NCBI GenBank assembly: GCA_025200525.1
Contig: CM045762.1
Coordinates: 83,543,893 to 83,607,892 of the forward strand
Direction: 5' to 3'
Origin: Camellia lanceoleosa
Lineage: Eukaryota; Streptophyta; Magnoliopsida; Ericales; Theaceae
Length of the DNA: 64,000 bases
In this document: piece by piece, positions 47,761 to 58,525 of the stretch
How positions within the stretch are numbered: the stretch's first letter is position 1
How the letters are laid out: each line of letters begins with the position of its first letter
The notes under the pieces: generated by a model
The model's input: the letters and a program-made list of their open reading frames with translations, nothing else
What the model was told of the DNA's origin: nothing
Database searches by the model: none
Made by a program: the position numbers and the translations under genes

Positions 47761-48029
47761 GAGCATCTCCAATGGATTGCTAAAACAGTTGCCAAAGCCA
47801 TAATATGGCAGCTTGGGCAAAAATGGCTTCTCCAATGGCATGCTATAACAACTGCCAAATCTGCCAACTCATCCAAAAACCAACTGCTTTCTTCCTTTTC
47901 TCCTTTCTTTTCAGTTGGGACTTTTCCAGAATGTTTGAATTTTATTTATTTATTTTATTTTATTTTATTTTATTTTTAAATAAATGAAATTCACCATTTT
48001 GTTTAAAACAGAATTCACTAATTACTTCA

Positions 48030-48235
48030 AGGTGTGTCTACAAAAAAAAATAAAATAAAAATAAAAAAATAAAAATATCGAATTCACCAATTTGTGCCTT
48101 TCCCTAACAAATTTCACCAATACAAAAATCACCAAATTTCAACAATACCAAATTTCACCAAAAAATCACCAAATTCACCAATTACTCACTAATTTCAACA
48201 AAAAAATAAAATATAAAATAAAATAAAAAATTGGA
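48030..48235. repeat. A-rich simple repeats with TTCACCAAT units
   Basis: About eight short blocks of AAATTCACCAATT and AATTTCACCAA at 48080-48200, flanked by AAATAAAATAA runs. Non-coding. Confidence 0.6.
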
Positions 48236-48697
48236 GTCATGTGTGTAAGCCCAGATTTGTTTGTGTGTGATAAATATGAATTAGATATATTAATATGTTT
48301 AGATGAACGAAATTACCTGCATCCAAAAGAGGAGTGATGTACATTCTTGTATATCTGAGGCAATCTGAAAACCCTAGACCATGACATTATACTCTTAGTA
48401 GCATTTGAAACAACAACAAAATTCACCCAAGACTCAATTCATTTCACAGTAATTCTTTGTTTGGTAGTTGTGAATCTTGGAAAAAATAAATAAATAAAAA
48501 TAAAAAAAACTCGTTTTTGGTTAGTGAGAGTGTATTTTGAAACAAAATAAACAAATACATAAAATCAAGATCAGAGAAGATGAGAGCAGAGAGCTTTCCA
48601 TTTTTGTGATAAAAACACTAATAGATGCAATCACTATCCCTTTGCTTCGTTTCTTGGCAACCAAACAAATGTTAAATAAGCAAGATTGAAGCTGAGA

Positions 48698-50818
48698 TAC
48701 AGCGATTCCGATTTTAACCCATTACTTATTATATTTCGGACTCGGGTTGGTATGGTTTTGAATAGTTATTCATATCTTTTTCCCTTGTCTTTTCCTTTAT
48801 TTTGGTTATTGGGTTGTAGTTGTGCATTTGAGATAGGTTGGTTGCTTGTTTTACCAACCTTTTATTGCCCAGATTTTGGTTCTTCCGCTCGAGCGGGCAT
48901 TCTTGTGCTCGAGCGAGCTTCACAAATTTTGCTCCTCTGCTCGAGCAGGATTCGTCAACCTTCAGTATATTTTGCAGTTCTGAAAATACTGGAAAAGTGC
49001 ATCGGACGCTTGAGCATCTAGTCCCACGCTCGAGTGGAGACCTTCGTCTACAAAACTTCTGGAAATGTGTATTTTACGCTTGAGCGCCAACTTTCATGCT
49101 CAAGCGGAACTTTGTGTTTGACGCTCGATCAGGGCTTTCCACGCTCGAGCGGACTGCACGTATAATAGTCCAAGAAGATGATATTTGAATCACTTTTTCA
49201 TATCTCTCTCTCTCTCTAAAACTTCCCAAAAAGCTTGTTCTTGAGCCTCTCTCTTTAGAATTCACCTTCTCTCTTAGATTTCATCTAGATCCATTGATCT
49301 TTTCACCTTAGTGCCTTGGAGAAAAAGGTAGAGCTTGTCAAGTTCTACATTTTGATCCAAATAGAAGTGAGTTTCGGCGTTCTTAGGATTTCTCTCTTGT
49401 TTGACCCATCTTTTTCCTTTGAGGTAGGGATTCTTTCTACACCTTCATATGATATTTAGCTTAATTATTGTCTCTTGTATAACAATGGTGTGATTTGGAG
49501 ATGTTTTAAACAAACCTAGGGTTTAGGGCACAAAAATGAAAAGAGAGGTTTTGGGTGAAGATGAAATAAATACTTGTGGGGCTTGAAAATGACGTTGTGT
49601 TATATCTAATTTGATGATGTTGGCAATTGGCTTATATTTGGGAATAAGGGAAAAATTGCCCTAATTGGGTCAAACCACTATTTTGTATAAATAATGTAAA
49701 TTGGCATTGAAAATGTGAAATTGAGGGGGTATTGATATGAATGGTGGAATTGGTTATGTATTAACTCATTCTTTTGGAAGTTTTGAATAAACTATCTGTT
49801 GAGATTGAATATTTGTCTATAGATAACTGTATTGGGCTATCAGTAAATGATAGCTTTGACTGTTGTAGAAATTGCATGTGGATTAGGTAAATTGAAATCA
49901 ATCATTTGATGGTTGTCATTGAATATGACCGTATTTATATACATTGTATATGTATGTGTGTTTGGAAGCGGAAAAGGGATGTGCTTCATGTTTGATTATA
50001 TGTTTAAATACATTGCATATGTATGGATGTTTGTTTGGGAGGAGAAAGGGGATGGACTGCATTATAATTAAGTTGGCCGAAGTATCCTGGGTGAAAGTCC
50101 TGAAACTATACATGGGTGCCTAGCCCGTGGACGAAATGTCCGTAAAATGACAATTGTAGTGCTTGTATAGCCTATGTTTACATGGGTCCCGTTTGGTGGT
50201 TGCCCGCGGACAAAATATCCATGAAATGGAAGTTTGAATTGTTTATGCATATGTATTGTATAATTTGAAAATAATTGAGTTGTAGTCTCAGTTCGGTTGT
50301 TGTGAAATAATGAAATTAACTCATGAATTGAGAAAGATAAGTAATCGAAATGTGAGTTGAAAGTAAGTGGATTAAAACTTGAAATTGATATCTTATGAGT
50401 ATAAAGTTATGAAAAGTTTTACCACAGGCATTGTGTACTTATACCTTTGCTAAGTTTCATATACTGTGTTAGATGATTTCTACTGGGCTGTGGCTCACCC
50501 TATTTGGGGATAACATTTTCAGGTAATGATGGCATGCCTCTACCAAGGTAGTAGTTGGAGGGACTTTTAGAATCAAGAGCTTCTCCTTTTTTGATTATTT
50601 CTTTTTGTAAAGCCAAGGGCTTAATATGTATTGAGCGAAGCTCACTTTTGTTGTAACCAAGTCAAGACTTGGAAAAATGTAAGCCCTAAGGGCATTTATT
50701 TCTGTTAAACACTCTGTACTACTAATGTTATGAAATGGAAGGGCTTGTACTCTGATTTATGTAGTTGTTGTGTATGCTTTGGATTATATTTATTATACTA
50801 TATTTTGAGGGCGTTACG
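48698..50818 (+). repeat. Solo LTR D (2.12 kb)
   Basis: It starts TACAGCGATTCCGATTTTAA and ends TTGAGGGCGTTACG, flanked by perfect TGAGA duplications (48693-48697 and 50819-50823). Donor-like TTTGAG/GTAGGGATTC at 49424; acceptor-like CTGGGCTGTGGCTCACCC..ATTTTCAG ends at 50521. Hairpin motifs lie at 50612-50690. The last base is G instead of A. Confidence 0.93.
48885..49160. repeat. CTCGAG palindrome array in solo LTR D
   Basis: Five exact cores and four decayed ones (CTTGAG, CTCAAG, CTCGAT). Sites read as CCGCTCGAGCGG or CACGCTCGAGTGG. Confidence 0.85.
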
Positions 50819-51243
50819 TGAGAACCAAAAACAGAAACAGTGGGAGAAACAGAGAGTTGAGAGACAGGGAGTTCTTGTGGTTGTAGTGAATCGGTGATAA
50901 AGAAGCTGAGAACCAAGGAGAGAGAGATGAAAATGGTGAGAGTGAGGGAGATAAAGGCAACAGTGATGAAGAGAGTGATGAGAAGATAGAGACACAGAGA
51001 GATAGAGAGAACAAATGTTAGCAGAGGGGTTTGTTGAGAGAGACAGTGATCTAGAGGATTGAGTAGATCATTCTAGAGGATTGATCTCCAGTAAGCCTTT
51101 TTTTTTGTTCTCTTATCTTTTTCTCAATTTCATTTCACAACAAACCTCCCAAATTACATTTTTATTTATAGATTTTTCACACAATCACTATGGAAGGTTC
51201 ATAAAAAACAAAGAGAGAAAAATCATTTACCATTGATGAAAAT

Positions 51244-52250
51244 GTGTCACTTTGTAAAGCTTGGTGTCACATTTCTAAAAACCCAATTGTTGGCAATTCA
51301 CAATCTTATGCACACTTTTGGGAGAGAATTTATGAAAATTATTGCTCCCTTCAGAATGATCAATCAAGAACACAAGTTTCTATCCAATCTCGATGGGGTA
51401 TAATTATGAAATGTTCCAACAAATTTCATGAATGTTTAGCGCAAGTCGAAAATCTATATCCAAGTAGGATGTCTCAAGTTGATATAGTAAGATTTCATCT
51501 TCATTTATTACGTTAGTTTTTTTTATTTAAATATTTCATCTCATATAAAAATTAACTAATTACTTAATTTAATATTTTATTGATACAGATGATTCAAACA
51601 AAACTTTTATACCATCAAGATGAAAAGAAACATTTTGCTTTTGAACATTGTTGACCAATCTTGCAAAATAATATCAGGTGACAAGATGTAGCTCCTACGA
51701 ACACAGTGAAGTCAAGGATACATATACCATTTTCCCCTAATGCAGCCCCCAATTCCCCAATGGATAATTGCATTTCTCTTGAAGACTACAACAGTCCAAG
51801 TGTTGGTAACAATTCAACTGTTGGTAATAATCCAACCGGTGAGGGTAGTGTCTCTGCAAGGGGTAAAAGGCCTATGGGTAAGAAAGCTACAAAAAAATTA
51901 TTTTGGAGAAATCAAGTCGTTAAAGTTGAAGTCCACAAATTTAGCAATGTGTTGGAGATAGTGAACCAACACCTTGTTGAGAAGGAAATGAAAAAAGCTG
52001 AAAGAGAAGAAAAAAAAGGATTCAAGTACTATAAGAGATGAAAGAACTAGAGATCAAAAGACAAGAACATGAGATCAAAAAGGAAGAACATCTGATAATG
52101 ACTACGGACATTTCTCATTTGGACCCTCAGACAGAAGCGTATTACATCATGCGAAAATTGAGATTTTTGCCAAGTGGTCCGCAAATGTCAGCAACCCAAA
52201 TTACTATTTTCCTCAGCCTCCTAATGAATAATCACGGGAGAATATATTTT
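51244..52250 (+). pseudogene. Harbinger ORF1 (Myb/SANT-like plus NAM-associated), element 2
   Basis: Same gene as the minus-strand copy at 38493-39212. Exon 1 up to 51486 has AWCHISKNPIVGNSQSYAHF, ENYCSLQNDQSRTQVSIQSR and AQVENLYPSRMSQVD. The intron 51487-51588 has donor GTAAGA and acceptor TGATACAG. Exon 2 has KKHFAFEHC followed by TGA, another TGA after ILQNNIR, then SARGKRPMGKKATKKLFW and an acidic/basic coiled coil EKEMKKAEREEKKGFK. The frame then shifts (about 52040) into IKRQEHEIKKEEHLIMTTDI and AYYIMRKLRF, the normal C-terminus. It is therefore longer than the element 1 copy but carries at least two stops and a frameshift. Upstream sequence 50824-51240 is purine-rich and may be leader. 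Confidence 0.8.
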
Positions 52251-52666
52251 TTAATTTTGTAATGTCATTTATTTTTAATGTAATTTTTAGTCTTTATTTG
52301 CAATGTCATTTTTATGTTTCAATGTAATTTTGAGTATTTAAATTTATTTTTTCAATTTTTCAATTTCTTTTTCATTTTTTATATTTGTCTAGTCGGGTAT
52401 AATATAAATATATAATTTTTTTTTACAAACAAATAAAAAAAAGGTTACAAAAGAGAAAAAATAAACCCAAAAAAAAAAAAAATTCACTAAAAAATCTATA
52501 TCCAAACAACACCTATAAATTTGGAGGGAAAGTTAGTTGAGATTTTCCAAAATAGCATGTGTTCCATTGGAGCACCATTGCTATAATTTGGCAAATTACT
52601 ACTATTAATTGCCAAATTATAGTAATAGCAATGGTATTATAGCAACAATTATTGGAGATGCTCTTA

Positions 52667-53532
52667 CTCTCACACCCTAATAGGATTAAATTGCCCTTAT
52701 ATGGGTTTGGATTGAAAAAATAATGAGAAGATTAGGATGCAAATTTTTTTTTGTTTTTTTGTTTTTTTTTTAAAATCCAAATGGAAACTGTTATTTGTAA
52801 AAAAAAAAAAAAAATTATATTTGTTTTAGATTTTTTTTAATATAGAAATATTTTATTTTTATTTTATATAAAAATAATTTAACAATTCAATCACTAATCA
52901 TCTCTCGCACTATCATTAAAATAAACACACTTTTATTTAATTTTTTCACTAACAATCTTCACATTAATAATCTCTTCACTAAATATCCTCTCACTAATAA
53001 TCACATCCAACGTAATCCTCCAAATAAAGGGACCTCTCTATCTATGTCCTGCTTGCTCTCTCAAGCTATGTTTTTGTTTCAGTCTTTATTTCGCTTTTCC
53101 TAACGATGCTGAGATGATGAAGATGGGTTCAACGAAGATCTGCAAATCTTGACCACAATGGCTTGACCATCTTGACACTGACACGTTCACGATCTAGATG
53201 ACGATCTCTAAAATCTGATGGGTTCAATTAGATCGATCAGTTCGACTACGGCTTGAAGTAGGTTCTCTTTTCTTCTTCTTTTTTTTTTCTTGGGAAATTT
53301 TCTTTTACTTTTTTTCCTTTTTTTTCTTCTTGCTTTGGTTTGTCCATCTTCTTTTTGATTTGTTTTTCTGAAAGTAAGCATTTCTTTTTTTTTTTTGTTC
53401 AGGTAAAGCTTTTTTCTTTGTTGTTCTGGAAGTAAGAATTTTGTGTTTGTACAAGGAAATTTTCAATCTTTGCAGAGTCAAGGTATCTTCTAATTGTTTT
53501 TTTAATTTTCTTTGGAGAAATTACACCCGTAG
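52667..53532. other. AT- and T-rich intergenic DNA
   Basis: T-runs with CTT (53270-53410) and several long A/T stretches. No gene recognised. It lies between Harbinger element 2 and the Tekay LTR. Confidence 0.4.
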
Positions 53533-54210
53533 TGTGATAACCATGTTCTGTGTTATGTTAATTGCCCTTACTTATGATTGTGATTATGTGCTTAATGTGA
53601 TTTTGGGTAATAATTATGTGATTAATTATGTATTTGAATCTATATCTGTTCACCGTAGGAAAATCTGTCCAACTTACTACTATAATTTGAAAATTGAAGA
53701 CCGTAAAGGCTACAAAAATTGAAATTGTCTGTACCATTGTGATTAGCGTGATTTTTAGAGCCTATAGTGAAATTTGATTAAAAATTGACTCGCATCGAAA
53801 TAATTAGATTAAATTGAGGCTCATTAACTTTAATTGAGATTGATTAAATTATGTTAATCACCAAGTATATATATATATGCTAAGCACACTTATGCTCATA
53901 TTTTGAACTTAAAAATATAAAATAGACACTCTAGAGAGAGAGAGAAAGAGCCGAATTTAAAGAGAGGGAGGACTCATCCTTGAAGACTTTGCAAAGGAAT
54001 TCAAGAACTAGGTGGCTTAGCTCAAGACTTAGCTATATTTGGAAGAATTGGAGTCTCTAGGTGAGTAACCAACCCTTAATTCATGAGTTGAAGCTTGTAA
54101 TTACATGAATTCCAAGAGAGTTGGTGATCAAGAACAAGATTTGAGTGGTGTAAGATGAAATTGAAGTCAATATATCCATGCATGTAAAGAATTGCCATGA
54201 ATATGTATAA

Positions 54211-56349
54211 TATAGCGACCCCGGTCTTTTTCCATTTGGTTGTTGCATCCGGACTTAGGTTCCGTAGATCCTGTTGTTATATAATTGTTGTTGTCGTCCT
54301 TTAATTTCTTATTTCTGGGTTATGGGATGCATTGAGCAGGTTTATTCTGAGTTGGTAGTGTTTGGGAGCAAAGGGTTCTTTGCCTAGAATTTTGACCCTT
54401 CGCCGAAGCGGCGATTCATCACTCGGCGAGCTCTTTGTTTTTGGTCGTCGCTCGAGCGAGATTTTTTGCTCGGCGGCAGCTGCGTCTAGGTATAGACACG
54501 AGCTGTGTTTCTTAGCTCGAGCGAAAGGTTTTTTGTTCGCTCCTTTCAGCGGCGTTACGCCGCTTCAGCGTCGTCTAGTTCGAACTGAGGTTTGAGTTGT
54601 TGGCTCGAGCGAGCAGTCTGTCGCTCGAGTGAGCTTCTGGGTTGTTGGCTCGAGCGAGACCTTCTTGGCTCGAGCGAGGGTTTTCTGTGTCTGGTCGCTC
54701 GAGCGACCAAGTCTTCACTCGAGGGAGCCTGTTTTATTTAAATACGCAGCAGCAGTTTTAAACAGCATTTTTCATCCTCTTTTGTTTTAAAAACCCTAGG
54801 TCCGTCTTCTCTCTCCCTCCACACACCTTCTCTCTTAGGTTTCATCTATTTTTAGGGTGTTTCTACCCTAGGTTATTTATTAAAAAGGTAGAGGGTCGCA
54901 AGGGCTTCCTTTTAATCTGAGAGTTTGGCAGTTTGGAGCACTTTGGATTTTGGGTCATCATCTCCATCATCTCCATTTGAGTTCTTCACTTCGAGGTAGG
55001 GATTTCCTACTCCATATTATAGGTTTTGTCCTAAGTTTTGGTGTTTTGATATGTTGGTATTGTTTGGTAATTTTGAGGAAACTAGGGTTTAAATTGCAAT
55101 TTGAGATAAATGGGATTTTTATATATTAATCATCATATGTTTGTAAGTTATGAAAAATGGCATTGATAGTATTAAATTGAGAAAATTGAACCATAGGGTT
55201 AATTTTGAGAAAATGGGGAAAAGCCCTAATTGTTGTAATAAATTAATTTGCATAATTAATTTAGAGAAAAATGTGGAATTAAGTTAAATTCTTGAAATTG
55301 GAGAATTATGAGATTAAATGGTGCAGTTGGATAGTTTAATCACTCACCTATGAAAGTGTTGAGTTTATATTTGTTGATACATTTATTTCCTGTTTAGAAA
55401 TAACTATTTTAGGCTATCGGTAGAGGATAGTCGTGATTGTTGTAGACATTGCATGCTGATTAGGGAAAACTAAAACTAATCACATTGAATGAGTAATTGA
55501 ATATGACAGTTGAATTAATATAGCAAATACGTGTATTGATTGTATATTGTTTGGGAGGAGATAGGGGATGTACTCCATGGTTTGAGGGAAGATAGGAAAT
55601 GGACTCTCAAACCTGTTTCGGAGGAGAAAGGGGATGGACTCCATTAGTACAGCAAATCTGTGTACTTATTGATGTATGGAAGTGTAGTAGTACAGCATAT
55701 ATGTGTACTCATCGATTTATGGAAGTGTTTTGGTTTTTGCCTTAGTCTCACTTAAATTGTTGTTATTGGAAGGAATGTTAATATGAGATGTAGTCTCATT
55801 ATATTGTTTGGCCAGGTTCTGAGCCACGTTTGTATAAATAGAAAGTTGAATAATAATGGAAAGTGAAACATGTCATGGGCCTTATTGTCATGAAACTGTA
55901 TAATGATATAAAGGATTCATAAGCGTTAACCATCTATCTGATGCTATTGCTTTAGTCAATTCCTATAGTTGGTTTAGTATATTTCTGCTGGGCTGTGACT
56001 CACCCTATACGGGAACATCATTTTCAGGTCTAGGTGATATGCTACCTCCAAGGACTTAGCTTGGAAGGATTTGGAGTTAAAGACTCTGTTTAGATTAGTT
56101 GTTATTTTGTTTTATTTGATATTACATGTAAACTCAAGCCAAGGGCTTAATGTATAATTGAGTTAGTATGCAAACTTTTGTGTCCAAGTGTTAACTTGGA
56201 AAGATGTAAGCCCGTAGGGCATTTACTTTCGTTATTACATGTAATGTCTTCTAATAAGATTACTCTGATAATGGAATAAGGTTCTATTTTTCATAATCAA
56301 TACATGTTAATATTGTGTATATTATGGGTTTATTTTTGAGGGCGTTACA
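54211..56349 (+). repeat. Solo LTR E (2.14 kb) nested in the Tekay LTR
   Basis: It starts TATAGCGACCCCGGTC and ends GAGGGCGTTACA. Flanks TATAA (54206-54210) and CATAA (56350-56354) differ at one position. It is closest to solo LTR B: both start TATAGCGAYCCCGGT and share the CCATTTGGTTGTTG block. Donor-like TCGAG/GTAGGGATTT at 54995; acceptor-like CTGGGCTGTGACTCACCC..TTTTCAG ends at 56027. Hairpin motifs lie at 56136-56222. Confidence 0.9.
54400..54728. repeat. CTCGAG palindrome array in solo LTR E
   Basis: About ten sites, mostly GGCTCGAGCGAG or CGCTCGAGCGAC. A second motif GCGGCGTTACGCCGC (54549-54563), itself a dyad, interrupts the array. Confidence 0.85.
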
Positions 56350-56697
56350 CATAATCATGAAGAATTGAGTACCAAATCATAGATGCATGCATAGTTTTGT
56401 TGAGCTTCATGATTTTGAGTATCATTTGTACCATTTGAAATGGAATTAGAGTAAATAATCTACATACATGCATGATTCATGAAGGTATGAAGCTTGATTG
56501 CATGAGTTTTGAATTTGGCAAGAAGAATTTAAGATGATTTGTGAAATGGATCATAATTTTGGACAATTGGCTTCAAATTACCTAAGTTTTATGTTATACT
56601 ATGTTTTTCCAAGATTTTGTACCAAATTCGCAAGCTTTGAACCTTTGGAAGTGTGTTTTGAGTGTCAAACAAAATTCTGGAAATTCTATAATTCGAC

Positions 56698-56930
56698 CTG
56701 TTCACTCGGGCGAAGAAAGCCTCGCTCGAACATAAAAATCAAGCTCCTAGAAGTTTTGCAAAGACTTGCACTGTAGCTTGAGCGACAAAGTGTGCGCTCG
56801 AGCGAACCCTGTTTTGCATGACTACTCACTTGAGCAACAAGAGTCTCGCTCGAGCGTAAAATTCATGCAACCAGTACTTTTACAGAGTTTTGCAAACTGC
56901 TCAAGCGACCAAAGCTATGCTGGAGCGGAG
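56698..56930. repeat. CTCGAG-type array in the plus-strand Tekay LTR
   Basis: About eight sites, more decayed than in the solo LTRs: CACTCGGGCG, CTCGCTCGAAC, AGCTTGAGCG, GCGCTCGAGCG, ACTTGAGC, CGCTCGAGCG, CTCAAGCG. Confidence 0.7.
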
Positions 56931-57297
56931 GGCCTATTTTAGAAATTTTGAAAAGTTATTTCATGTTCCGTTTTCCATTCTGTTTCATTTCTAAGCACTC
57001 TTAGGCATGCATTGAGCATTGTAAATGAATTAAAGGATTAAGAAAGAGGCCTAAGAGAAATAAACAAGTTAAGAATGGATTGAATTGCTTGTGACCCAAT
57101 GTGTTATGAAATGTCTAAGGTCAAGCGCAAGGGCAAATCCATCGACGGAACACTGTGTGTAATATCTTAGTAAAAATATTTTCAAGTATGTTACTTTCCA
57201 ATTGTTACTTCCGTATAAGCTTTATGGATTTGTTGGATTGAATTATGAATGAGTATTCTATATGCCAAATTCTTGTATAAGGTCTATAAAGAACATA

Positions 57298-57762
57298 AAT
57301 TGGGCCCAAGGCCGTTTGATATAATTTAACTAGGCCCGAGGTCGTTTATCATACTTGGGCCTGAGGCCATTTGTCATACTTGGGCCTAAGGTCATTTGAT
57401 ATATTTGATAAGGATATGATTGGGCCTAAGGCTGTTTGAATACAAATGCATTGGGCCTAAGGCCGTTTGACTATGAATATGATTACGATTGCAAGTATAA
57501 TATGAATATGAAATTAATGGGCCCAAGGCTGTTTGATATGATTGGGCCAGAGGCCATTTGACATGAATGAATTGGGCTCGAGGCCGTTTGACATGAATGG
57601 ATTGGGCCTGAGGCCGTTTGATATGAAGGAATTGGGCCTAAGGCTGTTTGATATGATGGGCCAGAGGCAATTTAATATGTTTAGGCCGTTTGATATGTTT
57701 GGGCCTGAGGCCATTTGACATATTTGATAAGAATATGAATTGGCCTAAGGCCGTTCAATGTG
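57298..57762. repeat. Minisatellite TTGGGCCTAAGGCCGTTTGATATGAA in the plus-strand Tekay LTR
   Basis: About fifteen units of 24-40 bp. The core GGCCTAAGGCC or GGCCTGAGGCC is an inverted repeat of GGCC around a 3-base loop. Variants include GGCCAGAGGCC and GGCCCAAGGCC. Confidence 0.88.
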
Positions 57763-58300
57763 TTTAACAAGGACATTACTTATTAGAGAATTTCATTCAT
57801 GTAACCCTTTTACTTTGGTATTTTTCATTGGGCTTTCGCTCACTCTTATTTATATGTATGTAGGTAAGCAAAGAGACGTCCAAACCCAGCCTCAGTGAAG
57901 AGTGTGAAAGAAATCCAAGTTTTGTGAAGTCAGCCCAAACGTTTCACGTACAAGACTTTGTTTTTGTTCTTTAGTTTGACTCTTCTTTCCATTTTGGTGA
58001 TTACGTTGAATCACCTATGTATATAAACTTTTTGTTTGGTTGACTGTATGTCTGAAAGTTCTTGGATGTACAAGATGTTAATTTCGTCTATACGTGTGAG
58101 CTATTGCGGAATGCTTTTGAAATAATTTTGCTACACCACATAAGCATAGCTCATTGGACAAAATTTTTAAGTTTCCTTCTGTTTTGGCCCCTTTATTTCT
58201 ATTGAGTCATGTTTAATCAGGTTTGAGGCCGTAAGTAATCCCATGATTACTGGCTGGTTATGACCTTAATCCATAGGGGCAAGTTTGGGTCATGACAGAG

Positions 58301-58312
58301 TGGTATCAGAGC
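58301..58312 (+). other. Tekay primer-binding site
   Basis: TGGTATCAGAGC, three bases after the LTR end; perfect for initiator tRNA-Met. Confidence 0.93.
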
Positions 58313-58525
58313 ACAAATTGATAACTCACACACTTGTCCAAAGGAGCAATAGAGTGTCTAGAAAAGATCTAGGATGCATTCATGTGATGAGTATTTAATG
58401 GAGTGCATAAACAACATGCTTAAATGTTTGAAATGAATGATTATGTGACATGAGAATTGTTGTCTACTTGTATATGCCTATTTGTGTACATTTTGTATGA
58501 AGAATAATGCAAGCTTAATCAGATA

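Larger units (their letters stand above)
47761..52663 (+). mobile_element. Harbinger-type element 2 (ORF1 only), interrupted by solo LTR D
   Basis: Ends GAGCATCTCCAATGG and TTATTGGAGATGCTC, flanked by TTA (47758-47760 and 52664-52666). Without the nested LTR it is about 2.8 kb. Both end regions hold extra copies of the CTCCAATGG/CCATTGG motif (47830 and 52563). Orientation is opposite to element 1. Confidence 0.9.
53533..58297 (+). repeat. Tekay chromovirus 5' LTR, split by solo LTR E
   Basis: It begins TGTGATAACCATGTTCTGTG and ends GGCAAGTTTGGGTCATGACA, followed by a primer site. Removing the nested 2.1 kb leaves about 2.6 kb, matching the 2.68-kb LTR at 59880-62558, to which it aligns inverted (shared GTTCACCGTAGGAAAATCTG and TTTTTAGAGCCTA blocks). 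A donor-like CTCTAG/GTGAGTAACC lies at 54060, and an acceptor-like TGGGCTTTCGCTCACTC..ATGTATGTAG near 57862. A CTCGAG array lies at 56698-56930 and a GGCC dyad array at 57300-57760. Confidence 0.88.

Noticed and set aside
53441..53722. 93-codon plus-strand ORF
   Set aside because: It spans the start of the Tekay LTR and is not kept in the matching LTR at 62558.
57514..57714. Minus-strand ORF with repeated SNGLRPNSF units
   Set aside because: A translation of the GGCC minisatellite inside an LTR; the unit length varies and the other LTR copy does not keep it.
58301..58312. tRNA gene fragment
   Set aside because: The tRNA-Met complementary stretch is only the retrotransposon primer site; no cloverleaf surrounds it or the similar site at 39464.
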